The notes: generated from the letters alone by a model not told the origin. Positions 22,700 to 33,904 are shown, counted from the stretch's first letter. The stretch: DNA of 64,000 bases from Prorocentrum cordatum (GCA_963575745.1 CAUYUJ010008080.1:277700-341699); one strand, 5' to 3'. Numbers and translations: made by a program.

Positions 22700-23138
22700 T
22701 GACGTCGCCTATACTAGACCACCCATAAGAAACTGGCGAGCACAAGCGAGCAGCCACTCACGCGGATGACCGCGGGGACAAGCCCGCCCGGTTCAAGCGG
22801 GCGGGCGTCGGCCATCGCGCCATGGCGCGCGCCGCCCCCCAGAGAATGAGCTTGCACATGGCCCCGGGCCGCTGTCCGCTCTCCTCCTTCGTCGGCGCGT
22901 ACTCCTCGAGATTGCGAGACATGGGCGCGGGGCCGCCCGCGCGCGCCGCTGGCTAGCAGCCGAAGCCCTGCGGCCCTATCCTTGGCGCCCCAAGCGTGGT
23001 TCGCCCTCCGCGCAAGGAGTTTCGGCGAATGCTAAAAACTTCGCTGACTTTAGTTGCCCAGTTGCCCATGTCCAGACTGCGCCCCTCACGCGGGTTCTGC
23101 TGCCAAAAGCAAATGTTCAACGATCTGCGTCGCGCTGA
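22700..23138. other. No recognisable gene
   Basis: GC-rich sequence without long repeats. It probably belongs to the decayed 5' half of LINE-B, but no motif can be named. Confidence 0.4.
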
Positions 23139-24310
23139 TCAGCGAGCCCAGGCGCCGCTGCAGAAGACGCCCCATACGTGGTCAAACCAGTCGATGCCGA
23201 TGTGGATGTGCTGGTAGAGGCAGGCGAAAGGCCGGCCGTCACGAGTGCGACAAGCAAGAGGCGACCAATTCATGTGAACCTTCTGCTCCGCACCATTTGC
23301 ATGTCTCGCTCGCCCATTGCCTTTGCCCTTGCCGCTCGGGATCTTCTGACCCTTGCCGTCGCCAACCTGAGGGGGCTGAGCGACAACCGCCGCGTAGAAC
23401 CTGGCCTTGGATAGTTTCGCCGCTTCCCCGGCCGCGGCCTCATCATGGGCCACCATGACCGCTGCCTCAAACGCTAGGTCCTGGAGCTCGACTGGAACAG
23501 TGCCTGCATCTGCCGGCTCGGGGACCTTCTCATTACTGCCGCACGCGCGGCCGGTAGCAGCACCCTCCGTGTTGTCCCGTCTCATGGCGTGCCTCCCGTG
23601 ACAATTCCTCTTTATCTTGTTCGCGCGCTCAAGCCAAGCTGTGACGTCCACCTCTTTGCTGGTGAGTGGTCGCGAGTAGCCTGCGCTTCCTTTTCAAGCT
23701 GCTCCATGACCGTATTATCGCTCTATTCGGTCTCCATGTCTTTCACATTGTTGAACAACGTCTGGTCCCAGGACAGGTTGAACAACTCGCTCTCCTTGGG
23801 GCCTGGGTCGTGGCCATCGCTGCCTCTGCCAACGGCGCAGCCGCCACTTGTTCTTTCTCTTCGGCCTGAGAAAGAAACCCGCGTAGACGATGCACTGATC
23901 GACTGGCTCGCTCGTGATTGCGCCGCGCCAGGCCCCGCCCGTGCGTCTGACCTCCACTGTTGTCCCATCCCTGCCCACCGTGGTCCTTTGGGGCGCTATC
24001 TTGATCAACGGCTGCTTCAAGATGGCGGCCATGTCGAGATCCTGGGAGGACTTGGTGGCATCCGTGAGGGGGTCCACCAGCTTGCCGTCAGGCTTATACT
24101 TCAGGATGGGAAGATCTGTAGCAGTATCGCCACTCGAAGCCCAGGTTGGAGTGACCAGCTTGCTGTCCTCGAACTGCGCGCGTTTCGGCGACTTCGACCG
24201 CGACGTGGACAAACATATTCGCCTGGAGGTTGCATTTCCTGTGTGTGCGATCCCTCTTCTCGAAAACATCATTCCGCCCATGCTTTCCAGATCCTGGTCG
24301 CTTGGAGTAC
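23139..24310 (-). pseudogene. Hypothetical ORFs, possible 5' ORF of LINE-B
   Basis: Two minus frames, 23715-24281 (188 codons) and 23139-23651 (170 codons), have protein-like composition. The first contains DLPILKYKPDGKLVDPL, DLDMAAILKQPLIKIAP and RTTVGRDGTTVEVRRTGG; its reading seems to move to another frame near 23800. The second has an alanine/glutamate-rich helix (FEAAVMVAHDEAAAGEAAKL), a glycine/lysine linker (SGKGKGNGR), then CRTRDGRPFACLY...DHVWGVFCSG, which could be a worn C/H zinc-binding motif. The order and strand fit an ORF upstream of LINE-B, but they could also be host gene remnants. Function unknown. Confidence 0.35.
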
Positions 24311-24742
24311 ATGCGCGACATCATCGGATCTTGCCGCCGCTAAGCCCTACCCGACCTGGTGGGAAGGGGGGAGCGGCGCCCCTCAAGCGCCCCGTGGAAA
24401 CACCGGGGTTGGCCCTAGTGACCGAGAAGGGGGTCTGGGTCAGACCTTGAGAGGGCGAGGGGAAGATCGAAGGAGGAAGGAAGGATGGAGGGAGGCAGAG
24501 CCTCCCCACCGGGGGGCCCCAGCTGCGACCAGTGCGAGCAGGAGCAAGGGAGGAGGAGGAGGAGGACAAGCTAGGTGCGCTCGTGTCATATCTGACGTCC
24601 TACCCCTCCCTCCCATCCCTTACCATGGCGTTGATTTTCTCTATCCACGGACGCGTGTCGTAGCGGACCTGTGGCTCCGCGCGCGCGTGCGTAGTGGGTG
24701 GTGGTGCACGTGCGTGCGTGCGTGCGTGTGTGCGTGGTTGTC

Positions 24743-24800
24743 GTGGTGGTGGTGGTGGTGGTGGTGGTGGTGGTGGTGGTGGTGGTGGTGGTGGTGGTGG

Positions 24801-24831
<31 letters not shown>

Positions 24832-24927
24832 GGTGGTGGTGGTGGTGCTGGTGGTGGTGGTGTTGGTACTGGTGCTGGTGGTGGTGGTGGTTGTGGTGGT
24901 GGTGGTGGTGGTGGTGGTGGTGGTGGC
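24743..24927. repeat. (GGT)n microsatellite
   Basis: About 185 bp of GGT triplets with GCT, GTT and ACT interruptions in its second half, preceded by a (GCGT)n stretch. Open frames here (polyW/C, polyG, polyV) are artefacts. Confidence 0.95.
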
Positions 24928-26430
24928 GGTGCGGCGCGGTGGTGGCGGGCGGATGGGCGCGCGAGAAAAAGGCCCGCGCTGGGGCGAGAACGCCATCCTG
25001 AACGACGGAGGCCAAACACCGATCCGAAAATGAGGCCCACGCTGCAGCGGGAGCACGATTCGGAACGATTCGGGAGCAGAAATGAGGCCAGCGCCTCAAC
25101 GAGAGCAGCATTTTGGGAAAAAATGACGCCAGCGCCTCAGCGAGAGTCGTTTCCCGGGATTTCCCGGGAATCCTGTGTAAAAAAACAATGCGCGGAGGGT
25201 GCGCGGCCATCACCCGGACGCCATCAGGGGAAGAGGGAGGCGGAAGAAAACAACTGACATTTTATCGCAACATTTCACTGCTCGCGCAGCGAATCATACG
25301 CGCCCTGGCCGCGACCGCAATCCGCCCCCAAAAAAGAAAACCCAAGGGCCAGCACTTGGAGCGCGGAGAACCCGCGCTGTCGGGACCACCCCGCCGCGGC
25401 CCCGCCCACACTCGCCACTCCGAGGCGAGCAGCGCTGCGCGGGGTGGGGGTCGCTGGGCGCCGTTATCGGCGGTGCCTCCACCCCGCTACCCTCGCCCAA
25501 AGATAGAACGCTCGCGAGGCGGCCCTGGGGGACGGTCCTTCAGCTTCGCTTTCTGGTGTTCTGGGGTGTCCTCCGCCGCCTTCTGCTTCGCTCGGTGCAC
25601 TTGGGAATTTGGCTTCTGCCCCCTCGTCGTTCAGTTCCGCCGTCTGTTGCTGTGGAAGGTCATCGTAATTGACCCACCCCGTCTGCTCCGAGCCCTGGTG
25701 CTTTGTGAAAAACATAATCTCCTTCATCGTCTAGCAGGGGTCGGGCCTCCTGGTTAACTGCCATGGCCATCCATCCGTTCTGTTCGTAGTGAAGCGAATT
25801 TCATGGTGGAATCTCCGTACTATCTGATAAAAATTGTTCTGGCGCCTAGACTGCGGCCCTTCCACCATATGGCTTGCATGTGCGCCAGCCTTTTGGCATC
25901 AGAGCGGCGGGTGCACACTGTGTGTGGCCATCATTACATGCTCGCTTCGGTACTTGCACGTGGAAGTTGCCCCTGGCGTCCTTGACTACGCCAGTTCTTG
26001 GCCTCCACTGCGCCACGCTTTAGCTGGCTGCCCCGAAGCCTCAGGACAAACAAGGAAAGGATGAAAGGAGGGAGGGGAGGCGGAGGAGGAGGAGGAGGAG
26101 GAGGAGGAGGAGGAGGAGGAGAAGGAGGAGAAGGAGGAGAGGATGCAGGAACATAACAACAAAGGGTGAAGGGATGGGTGGGCGCGGGGGAGGGGAGCGG
26201 AGGAGAGGATAAGGAGAGGAGGAAATAAGAAGGGAAAGGGGACTGCGAGGAGGGGGGGAGCGGAAATATGACGACGCTGCTGCTGTTCATGATGATGACG
26301 CTGCTGCGGGTGATGGTGTTGACGTGCCTTGTGATCATGGCGATGGCGACGATGATGATAGACACTCGGCGGACGGTAGGTGACGGCGGCGGCAACACCG
26401 CACGGAGCACGAAACATGCGGCCTGAAAGG
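24928..26430. other. Mostly unassigned; short repeats and a possible minus-strand coding remnant
   Basis: An imperfect repeat (GCCAGCGCCTCAACGAGAG/GCCAGCGCCTCAGCGAGAG) lies at about 25089 and 25131. The minus frame at 25464-25757 (EIMFFTKHQGSEQTGWVNYDDLPQQQTAEL...) looks protein-like but has no recognised domain. A (GGA)n tract lies at 26080-26140 and GATGACGCTGCTG-type repeats at 26265-26370. Confidence 0.4.
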
Positions 26431-26433
26431 ATC

Positions 26434-27450
26434 TCACCCTTGCGCCAGTAGCCCCACCCCCCTGGAGGCTGTAGACAGGGCACGAAGACGGCTCTCTCGA
26501 GCTAGAGCTCCCTGCTCCGCCGAAACCTGTTGCCTCGCTCTGAAGCTGTTGACGGCAACGAAAATGAGGCCGAATGCAATCGCAATCGAACGCAAACGCG
26601 TTTTAGATAAGTCGGGTAGATCGGCGAACAACAGGACAGACAAGTGATCCCCATCCCCCCACTCTGCAGGGAGGCGCGGGAGGCAGCGGGTGAACACATG
26701 ACGGATTTTCGGGTAACTCACATAGTGTTGTACTGAACCGCCTCCCACAGCACGACATCCGAATCTACATACTTGGGCACCTTGACGATAACGACGAGAG
26801 GCGGGCCAGGCGTTTACGAGAGCTTCGAGTGTGGCGGCAGTGCGCGAATCAGGGAGTTTCGAAGCGAGAGTAGAGAGGCGAACGCACAACACATCGGCTT
26901 GAGACAGCGATGCTTGCTTGCGCCAGTACTGCATCCGTGGGAACAAGAGGCTCGACCGAGGCACGTACTGCCCTTCTACCACCTTAGGATCGATTTTGGC
27001 TTGGAGGTCCGGGTCCGTGGCCTGGAAAGTCCCGAACTGAACCCTGAGGTCCTGGAGCTGATTCATCACCTGGAAATAAATGAGTCCCGAAAGAACGGCA
27101 TCCAATTATAAGCAACCGCCCAATTCGTTCCAGCGAGGATCTCTTCAAATTGCTCCAGCCTCTTCTGGAACGCCTCACTGCGTAGGCCAGCGCGACGACG
27201 GGCAGAGCGAGCAACCGCGCGAATTGGGCCTGGTGGGAGAGACCAAAATCTCCGAGCTGGCGCATCATCTCGGGCGAGAGAGAGTGTCGCGGAGAAGGGG
27301 TGAGTAGCTGCAGCCCTTCTCGCTCTGCCTTCAGCGCATCCTTGGTGAGAGTGTGGCGCTGTGCGACAAACCTCACCGCGAGCCGCGCGAACGTGTTATA
27401 TGTGAGCATGCTCGCACTTAGGCCCAGCTGGAGACCGCGAGTCTGGCGGC
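26434..27450 (-). pseudogene. LINE-C thumb and zinc-binding C-terminus
   Basis: 26984-27409 begins YNTFARLAVRFVAQRHTLTK and contains LSPEMMRQLGDFGLSHQAQF, matching the RT thumb of this family. 26434-27105 in another frame reads ALVNAWPASRRYRQGAQ then VCRFGCRAVGGGSVQHYVSYP, which fits the C-x-F-G-C...HY...C zinc-binding motif (the last Cys appears as Tyr), then RHVFTRCLPRL. Frameshift near 27,000. Confidence 0.7.
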
Positions 27451-27503
27451 GACGTTATTGGCGTTCTTGCATCGGTTTGGCCCAAGAGAGATTGCCCTAC
27501 CAT

Positions 27504-27506
27504 TCA

Positions 27507-27567
<61 letters not shown>

Positions 27568-28315
27568 AGGTACCTCGCTGCCCGGGCAATTTTGAACCTG
27601 TCAGCCAGAAGCCCTCGGTCACGAAGTTTCGCGGGGGCCGAGCCCCGATCGAACTCCCAGGGGGGGGCAATGGATTTTTTTGATGAATGACGAGGCCTGT
27701 GACCCTGGAAGCGAATGCGCGCTATGTAGATTTTGCGCGCGACCACGCCCTGGTCATCAGCAAAAAACCCGGAAATCACATAGGTCGCCCATGCAAGCGC
27801 CGACGTACATGCCTATTGATGCCATCGGTGGCCACAGCAAAAGTAACGCCTGACATCGGGCAGCCCTGTTTCGCGCCGCGCCCCCAGGGAGAGGTTTGGC
27901 CCAGACGCCCACGGAAACGAATCCGAATGAGAATGCCGGAGCACATGCTCCTGAGTGGCCCGTGCGTGCCAAGACGGAAGCTGGGCCGCCTCAAGATCTG
28001 CGCCTTCGCGCCCAAGAATGCTGCTTCAGCCTCCTGGCGACCGCCTAGAACTGACCGCGATAACAGATGGGCATCGCGGTGAACGAAGCCCCGCTGGCAC
28101 TGGAGCGCACGTCGCGCTGCGTATTCGGCCATCGGCGAGAGAAGGCAATCGGCAATGACCTTGCAGTCCGTGTTAGACAACGCAATCAGACGAGTGGCTT
28201 CGGGCGAACGAGGCCTTTCGATCTGGCCCCCCATTCCCCCTCTCGGCAAAAAGACAACAACGCTTTCAACGGCGGACGCAGAAACCTGATGTCCTTCGCG
28301 TGCATATGAGTGCAC
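27504..28315 (-). pseudogene. LINE-C reverse transcriptase fingers and palm
   Basis: 27776-28315 reads VVVFLPRGG...RPRSPEATRLIALSNTDCKVIA and QCQRGFVHRD, the finger region of dinoflagellate LINE RTs (FLPKG...TRPLSLxNTDNKIIA...QRGFxxGR). GRGAKQGCPMSGVTFAVATDG is motif B/B'. The next frame (27504-27779) has the catalytic GFFADDQGVV with FADD at 27753-27764, then KIARAARYLGI. Motif A appears as EAEAAFLGA, with Glu where the first catalytic Asp is expected. A (TA)n tract starts directly after RYLGI. Confidence 0.75.
27510..27563. repeat. (TA)n microsatellite inside LINE-C RT
   Basis: About 27 TA units, the only pure AT tract of this kind in the window, placed exactly after the codons for YLGI, which end in TAT ATA-like sequence on the minus strand. 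Confidence 0.97.
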
Positions 28316-29099
28316 GCCGTAAAGATCTAGCTGCGCAAGGTCAGCGCCATCCTGCCAGTCACTATAGGGAACTCCCTCCCCGCCAGGTGATTAGTCGCGG
28401 CAGCCAGCGAGGAACTTTCGAAAGCCGGCGAACGATATTGGCCGCTGAATATCACTTGGAGCTGCTTGGACACGCTGTGCACATTTAAGGGGTCGATCCG
28501 TCGTCGCGCGCGCAGAGCCCCCCCCAAAAACAAATTGCACGAATGCGCGCGCATGCATGTGGGTCATGATGATGAGTTCCGTGCTGGCCAGCGATGGATG
28601 GTAGAGCAATGCGCTTATGCGCAGGGCCCCAGCGGCAGCAGAACCGCGAGAACGACCTGATAGCCCGTCGCGCGCGCTAAGGGGCGCGCGCTCGTGTTGT
28701 GCTTCGGCCCCCATCTTGTCATAGTGCGCACTACTCAGCGAAGCCAGGCGTTGATGGGGCCTGCCCCTACCCGCCCATCCCCGCGAGTCGTTGCTGAGAA
28801 ATCTGCGCGGCACCTGGCGCGCGGCCGCCGCCCGCCGGGCGCGGCGAGATTGTCCGCGACGCACTCCGCATGCCAAACTAGTTCTATCCAGGTCAGTCTC
28901 GGGCCCCAGGATCTCCTTCTTGCGCCGCGCCATCCGGGGCGCCGAAAACATGGCGCTTTCGATGTCCTCCAGTCGAGGTCGGCGGGCGCGTAGAAATATC
29001 AGCGGCGCGCAGTTCGTCTCCGAGCCACTTCGCGTAGATCGGCGACTGGCTGGCCCGGGAGGATTGCGAAGCGCGCATCTAGCCTCCAGGTGTCGCAGC

Positions 29100-29850
29100 G
29101 AGCAGAATGCTGGCGCGCGGTCACTCGGCAAGTTGCCGTTGAAGACGCTGCGGGGGGCGCCTGCAAGTGGGCGCAAGTCGAGCATCTCCCCAGCGCACAA
29201 AGAACAATGCATCCTATCATCCTATCAAGACGCGCTACGGAGGCCCCGCGACCTTGGCAGTGCGTCCTATGGGCGGGGTCCGTCTGGTTGAGTTCTGTGC
29301 GTCCAGCAAGCTGATCAGCGAAAAACCGAGCAAACCCAAGGTAGTTTTTCTCAGTCTGGCCATCGAATCTCTGACGACCCCCCCTCCCCCAAACCTCGGA
29401 GAAGTTGCAGTCGCCCCGGATAAAAGTTAGCGCGCGGCGAAGTATGGGAGAGGGGTGGGGGGGGGGGGGGGGGGGGGGGGGGGGGGCGGCGACGATTGAG
29501 ACGCTGCAGAAACGCCCTCTTATGAAAGAAGGGTAAGGTAGGATCCACGTGCGCAGTTGCCACGGCCACGGCCTGCTCGGGCCGCCGACGATGGGGGGTC
29601 GCCGATCTGCCGTGGACTACCTCTTCGAGCCAGATCTGCCCGAACTTCGCGCGCAGCCTCTCGCGCGCGATCGCGAGACAGCCACCGGCAGCAGAGCTAG
29701 GGCAATAAGATGGGAAGATCTGATTGCAAGATCGCTTACGTATGAGAGTCTGAGTATCAGTAGAATTGCCATGGGACTCTTGAACCGCCACTATATCGCG
29801 TTGTCTGGTTAATCTATACAACTGCTTAAATTCATGACTGGAAATTCGAT
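29100..29850 (-). pseudogene. LINE-C endonuclease domain (EEP/AP-type)
   Basis: RISSHEFKQLYRLTRQRDIV then AVQESHG is the N-terminal endonuclease block; the catalytic Glu of Q-E-S-H is at 29777-29779. GGCLAIARERL and AVAVATAHVDPTL follow. The middle is disrupted by poly-G (29454-29487). In a neighbouring frame SDRAPAF (SDR at 29117-29125) stands where SDHAPV is expected, so the catalytic His is Arg. The enzyme would nick target DNA; as written it is inactive. Confidence 0.7.
29454..29487. repeat. Poly-G run (about 33 nt)
   Basis: An almost pure G tract inside the LINE-C endonuclease, coding polyproline on the minus strand. Strong potential for G-quadruplex and for sequencing error. Confidence 0.95.
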
Positions 29851-30149
29851 GCTCACCACGCGCGCTGCCAAACAAACCCGGGCGTTCCAGTTCGCGAGGG
29901 ACGGGGCAGACAGAGGAACAAAACGGCGCAGAGACAGAGGAACATAGAGGAACAAGCTTGCCTGCAACCACAGGCCTCAGAGCTATAGCCGTAGCTGCTG
30001 TCGAGGCCGCCGATGAAGGAGAGGGAGATGAATGCGCGGCGGGGCCCCGCCGGCGACGTGTCGGGGCCAGAATGGTCAGAACGATCCCCATGAATATCTG
30101 GATCGGTAGCAGCCCCTTCCACTTGCCAACAAACCGCGGATCCTGAGCA

Positions 30150-30493
30150 ATTGCAAACAAAATTTCGTCGACCTTGGTGCCGGGGACTCCCCGGTTCTCG
30201 AGGTTCGGAATGTTCGGGTCGAAGCTGTAGCCAACCTGCTCGTTGCCGCGAATGGTAAATACTTCTCGTACTTCATCATCCGTGTACAAATTTACAAGGC
30301 TTTGGCAGCCATGGGCGCCTAATCGACAATGACTCAACTCAGCGATGCGCGGACCATTCTTGAGGAGCCCCAGAGTCTTAGCATAAATAACAGAAGCTGC
30401 GCGTTGCTTAGGCCGTGCATCAAGATGAAGATCCGCCCGGTTTCGGATGCTATCCGCTGTCCTCGTGCGCTTGTCAATCCAATCGATGTCCAC
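30150..30493 (-). pseudogene. LINE-C region between RRM and endonuclease
   Basis: The start of a 380-codon minus frame: TADSIRNRADLHLDARPKQR then IYAKTLGLLKNG, followed by LVNLYTDDEVREVFTIRG. The R-x-R-x-DLPPxxRxKQR pattern is one I associate with the segment just after the RRM in dinoflagellate LINEs. Function unknown, probably RNA binding. Confidence 0.5.
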
Positions 30494-30553
30494 GTTGGAT
30501 ACAACATCCTGGAATCGCTCGCAAGGAGCTCGCTTGTGAAGATCAGCTGGTAG

Positions 30554-31009
30554 CTAGCGTTGCAGCCATCCACGACCTCCTGCGGCAGTTTTGGGGGAAT
30601 CTTCGCACGACAGTGGGATTACATCTCTTTGCCTAGCAGTGTGCGGGGGAACGTGCCGATGAACAGCTTGCATGGGTCGCTCGGCCTTGCCTCTCCACGT
30701 CGTAGTTTCGTCTTCGCCCAGCATCCGTGAGAAACCGATCGTCGAACCATTGCTGGACGGGGCATATGAACTTGCTGCACGGCTGGTATTGATTTGAGCC
30801 TGCAGGGAGCCGATCCATTTGTCCAGTTCCCCCACTTTGCGATCAACTTTTGTCTCCAGGGACTGCAAGTCACCTTCAAGTCCTTGATGTCTCCCGAATA
30901 GCTTGTCTAGCTTCCTATCCGTTGCTTCTTGCGCAGACGCCATCTCGGTACATAGCTCCTTTGAAACGGAGGCCATCATGCCTTTCATGTCGGCACTTGT
31001 GAGAGCCAT
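30554..31009 (-). pseudogene. LINE-C ORF1: coiled coil plus RRM-like segment
   Basis: The likely start is the ATG at 31007-31009 (MALTSADMKGMM); upstream codons in the same frame are only translations of a (GAT)n microsatellite. A coiled coil follows, EATDRKLDKLFGRHQGLEGD then LETKVDRKVGELDKWIGSL with a clear heptad pattern. In a neighbouring frame (30619-30879) CKLFIGTFPRTLLG matches an RRM RNP2-type strand (LFIGxxP). Coiled coil followed by RRM is the layout of LINE ORF1 RNA-binding proteins, which coat the element RNA. The shift of frame between the two parts shows decay or a sequencing error. Confidence 0.65.
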
Positions 31010-31154
31010 CTGGAGGAGTGGAAGTGAAACGGTTGGTCGCCGGGGCGAAAGAGGAGAAACAGGCCAGGCGCCCACCTGAAATCTGCTCGAGCCACCCCTT
31101 CGGTTGCGACCAAGCTCCAAACGCCAGGGACACACGTTTGGAACTTGAGCCAAC

Positions 31155-31220
31155 ATAGCTACGGAATGATGGTGACGATGCTGATGGTGATGCTGATGAT
31201 TATGATGGGGCGGAGGAGGC
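31155..31220. repeat. (GAT)n microsatellite
   Basis: GATGCTGATGATTATGATG-type units just upstream of LINE-C ORF1. Confidence 0.9.
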
Positions 31221-31394
31221 GGAGGATAATCGAAGGTACTCGGCGTATTCCTGTTTTGTTTTCTTGTTCCGGGCATCCCCTGAAAACCGCAGAAGATGTC
31301 CAACGGTGCATGCATAGTGAAAGGATGAAGAAGAGAAGTGGGATGATGACCGGTGTAAACTCAAGATTCATCAGCGATGTTGCAATCAACCCTC

Positions 31395-32055
31395 CATCCA
31401 GGGTTCCTTCGTCATACGTCTCCCCAGGGAATTATCATCACTGCGGGAAGTGCTCCATTGGAAGACAACCATTTGAGAATCCCCGACCATCTCAGAATAC
31501 CATCATGACTGCTGCGTCCTGACAGCCCCTAAATTGTGCTAGGACGCAGCTCCTGGGACTTAAGCTTTGCGAGTCAAGGTGGTTGCTGCGTCCTGGCGAT
31601 CCTACATCCTGAACGCTACCAGCCATACGAACCTCTGAAACTGCAGCGAACTTTTAAGGCGGATGTCTGCAGCGCTGAAGCGAGAGCGACACGACCTCCG
31701 TCCCTGGCACGGTTGCAAGCATTGAAAAGAAATGGGCGCGGCGCGATGGCGAGAGAAACATATTTGAACACGACTCGCCCGCCACTCGTGAAGCTCATGC
31801 GAACTTTTGAAGCGAGAGTGCGCGGCGCTAAAGCGAGAGCCGCATTTTGAAAACCACCCGCACTCAATCCGTTAACCTTTTGCAATAAGACGAATGTGCG
31901 CGGCGCTAGGGCGAACGCTACATTTTGACCCTCTCCTCTCCATCCGTGAAACGGTTGGCAAGTTCAAACTTCCGGATCGTAGATGATGGGGGGATCTCAG
32001 GCGAAGGCCCGCCCTACCGACACGTCTGGGGGTGCGACAGGGAAGAGTTGTTTAT
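31395..32055 (-). repeat. Composite repeat, copy 1 (inverted)
   Basis: Reverse complement of the units at 33190 and 33905. One end (32055 side) carries CTCCCTGTCGCACCC and GGGCGTTTCGCCTGAG-like sequence on the minus strand. The middle has subrepeats with GCGCGGCGCTAAAGCGAGAG and the far end carries sequence matching the end of copy 3 (TTCAAATGG...TTCCCCGCAGTGA). Details of subrepeat number differ between copies. Confidence 0.75.
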
Positions 32056-33189
32056 AAGATAGTGGGATCGAGAGGAGGAGGAGGAGGAGGAGGAGGAGGA
32101 GAAGGAGGAGGAGGATCTCTTTACCCTGGTAGCAACCTTTAACAGCACCAGGGTTCTCAAACAAGTGTCATCTCACTACGTTCCGGAACTTTTGCTTAGC
32201 GCGTCGCCACGGCAACCTCGGCGACATGCTATGCCATGCGGGCGGATCGCGTGTCGCTCCGCTCCGCGTGGCGGGACAGCCCGGGACATGGACGCTTCGG
32301 GACCGGGAGTTGGATAGCGTCTTGCGAAAAAGAGTGGTCGGCCGGACCCGCCGGAACGATACGCTATCCCAAAGTTCCCGACCGTAGAAGTGCAGTTCGC
32401 TACCATAATATGCATACAATGAACATGTGTATCCGCTTGATGTTGGAACGGTTTCATGGACTGGAACATCAGGGAACACGTCGAACTTACAACATGTGAT
32501 GCGCGACGCAAGGATTAAGCATGATCTTGTGTGAATCACGTCAGTAGGGACCAGCACTTGGTGCAGTGCGGCGCGGGAAGAAAGATGCAGGCGCACGCCG
32601 GCAGGGATAACGCTCAGAGGCGAATGGGAAGGTCAGGAAAGGAAGGCCAAGGAAGAGGATGAGGATGAGGAGGATGAGGAGGAGGAGGAGGAGGAGGAAG
32701 AAGGGAGGGGACCCTCACCTCCCTCCCTGCCCCCCTTGCCTCCCCTGCTTTTCCCCCCCTTCCCTCCCCTCAGCTCTTTCGACCCCCCCCCTATCCCCCT
32801 CCCCTTCTCTACCGTGGCGCTGAACCTGCGCAGGTGCTCCCCTCAGGCCCGGGCCCACACTCCTCAAGTGGCTGCCTCTGCGGGGCGCGCGCGAGCAGGG
32901 ATCCCCTTCCCTGGCAGGGCTGGCTGGCGAGAGCCCTGCTTTTGAGGGCGTCGGCGCCCGAAGCACCCGAGCCGCCAGTCGCGCCGTCCGTCGCCGCCAC
33001 CTCCGCGTGTCGTCGCGCTGCTTTCCTTTGCCTCGCATTGCTTCGCGTTGCTTTGCATCGCGTTGCCCGCATTGCATTGCTGTGCATTGCTTTGCTTTGC
33101 ATTGCTTTGCACTGCTTGGCACCACATGAACTGCACCACCCAGATTGCAAGAGATCGATGTGTGGGGTCCACGCTGGCTAACACTCCTG
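32056..33189. other. Interior between inverted composite repeats
   Basis: About 1.1 kb with (GGA)n at 32070-32115 and 32655-32705, a polypyrimidine stretch at 32710-32810, and a (TTTGCATTGC)-type repeat at 33035-33120. Minus frame 32168-32596 (142 codons) has protein-like composition but no recognised domain. No transposase was found. Confidence 0.5.
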
Positions 33190-33850
33190 ATACATAACTC
33201 CTCCCTGTCGCACCCTGCAGACGTTTCGGCAGGGCGGACCGGGCGTTTCGCCTGAGGCTTCCGCACCACTTTTGCTCCTGAAGCTGAGAAGTTGAAAAGC
33301 TTCAAGGATGGAGGGCGGGTCGTTTTCAAACTGTGGCTTTCGCCATAGCGCCGCGCGCATTCGTTCCCCAAAAAACTGCAACAGTTTCAACAATACAAAG
33401 CGGGGTCTTATTAAACTGTAATTCTCGCGCAAGCGCCGCGCACATCGGCCTGAACAATTCGCAGCAGTTTCAAGGATGGAGGGCCGGCTGTTTTGACAAT
33501 GTGGCTCTCGCCTTAGCGCCACGCGCACTCGTGTATAATAATGCGCGACAGCTCTAAGGATTCGTACGATTGACGTCCCAGGAACGGTGCCTTCGTGCGA
33601 ATCGAAATAGCCAGGACGCAACAGTCACGCTGATTCGCTGTGTCGAAGTCCCAGGAACTGTGTTCTGGCACGATTGGCGATTGACACGACGCATCAGCCA
33701 TGTTAGTTCGCATCGTTGAAGTCCCCCGAATCGTGCTTTGGCAAGATGGGAAATTGTCAAACGGTTGCCTGTGAATGGGGCGCTTCCCGCGACGAAAAAC
33801 ATGCTGAACTTTTGAAGGGGCCTGTGAAGAGGGAGCTTGGAGGGAGAATT
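33190..33850 (+). repeat. Composite repeat, copy 2
   Basis: Starts CTCCCTGTCGCACCC, then three subrepeats of about 85 bp (GGATGGAGGGCGGGTCGTTTT ... CTCGCCxTAGCGCCGCGCGCA), then three of about 75 bp built on GAAGTCCCAGGAACTGTGTT, and ends CTGTGAAGAGGGAGCTTGGAG. Arranged directly with copy 3 and inverted to copy 1. Confidence 0.8.
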
Positions 33851-33904
33851 TCGTCGAACATCGGGAGCGTCTTAAGATTGCACTGGTCCCCCATCCTTCT
33901 TCCT

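Larger units (their letters stand above)
17940..22700 (-). mobile_element. LINE-B: strongly decayed non-LTR retrotransposon with RNase H-like C-terminus
   Basis: Minus-strand fragments in several frames follow the order of a dinoflagellate-type LINE: possible endonuclease remnants (22118-22680), RT fingers (20502-21245), palm/thumb (19786-20426), a C-terminal helical region (19201-19512) and an RNase H-like domain (17940-18596). A (GT)n microsatellite (21620-21750) lies between endonuclease and RT parts. No catalytic DD pair could be found. Recognition rests on motif order read by eye; an alignment to other dinoflagellate LINEs would settle it. Confidence 0.6.
26434..31070 (-). mobile_element. 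LINE-C: non-LTR retrotransposon with RRM-type ORF1, endonuclease, RT and zinc-binding tail, broken
   Basis: Minus-strand reading from 31009 to about 26434 gives a coiled coil, an RRM-like segment, a basic helical region, a second hydrophobic segment, an AP-type endonuclease, a linker, RT, and a CxFGC...HY zinc-binding tail. This is the full order expected of a dinoflagellate LINE in about 4.6 kb. Coding is broken by frame changes (about 30,590; 30,490; 29,350; 28,350; 27,780; 27,450) and by a (TA)n insertion and poly-G run. Ends and target-site duplications were not identified. Confidence 0.8.

Noticed and set aside
31145-31522. 125-codon plus frame in the LINE-C/repeat junction
   Set aside because: Begins in the (GAT)n microsatellite and runs into composite repeat copy 1; no domain.
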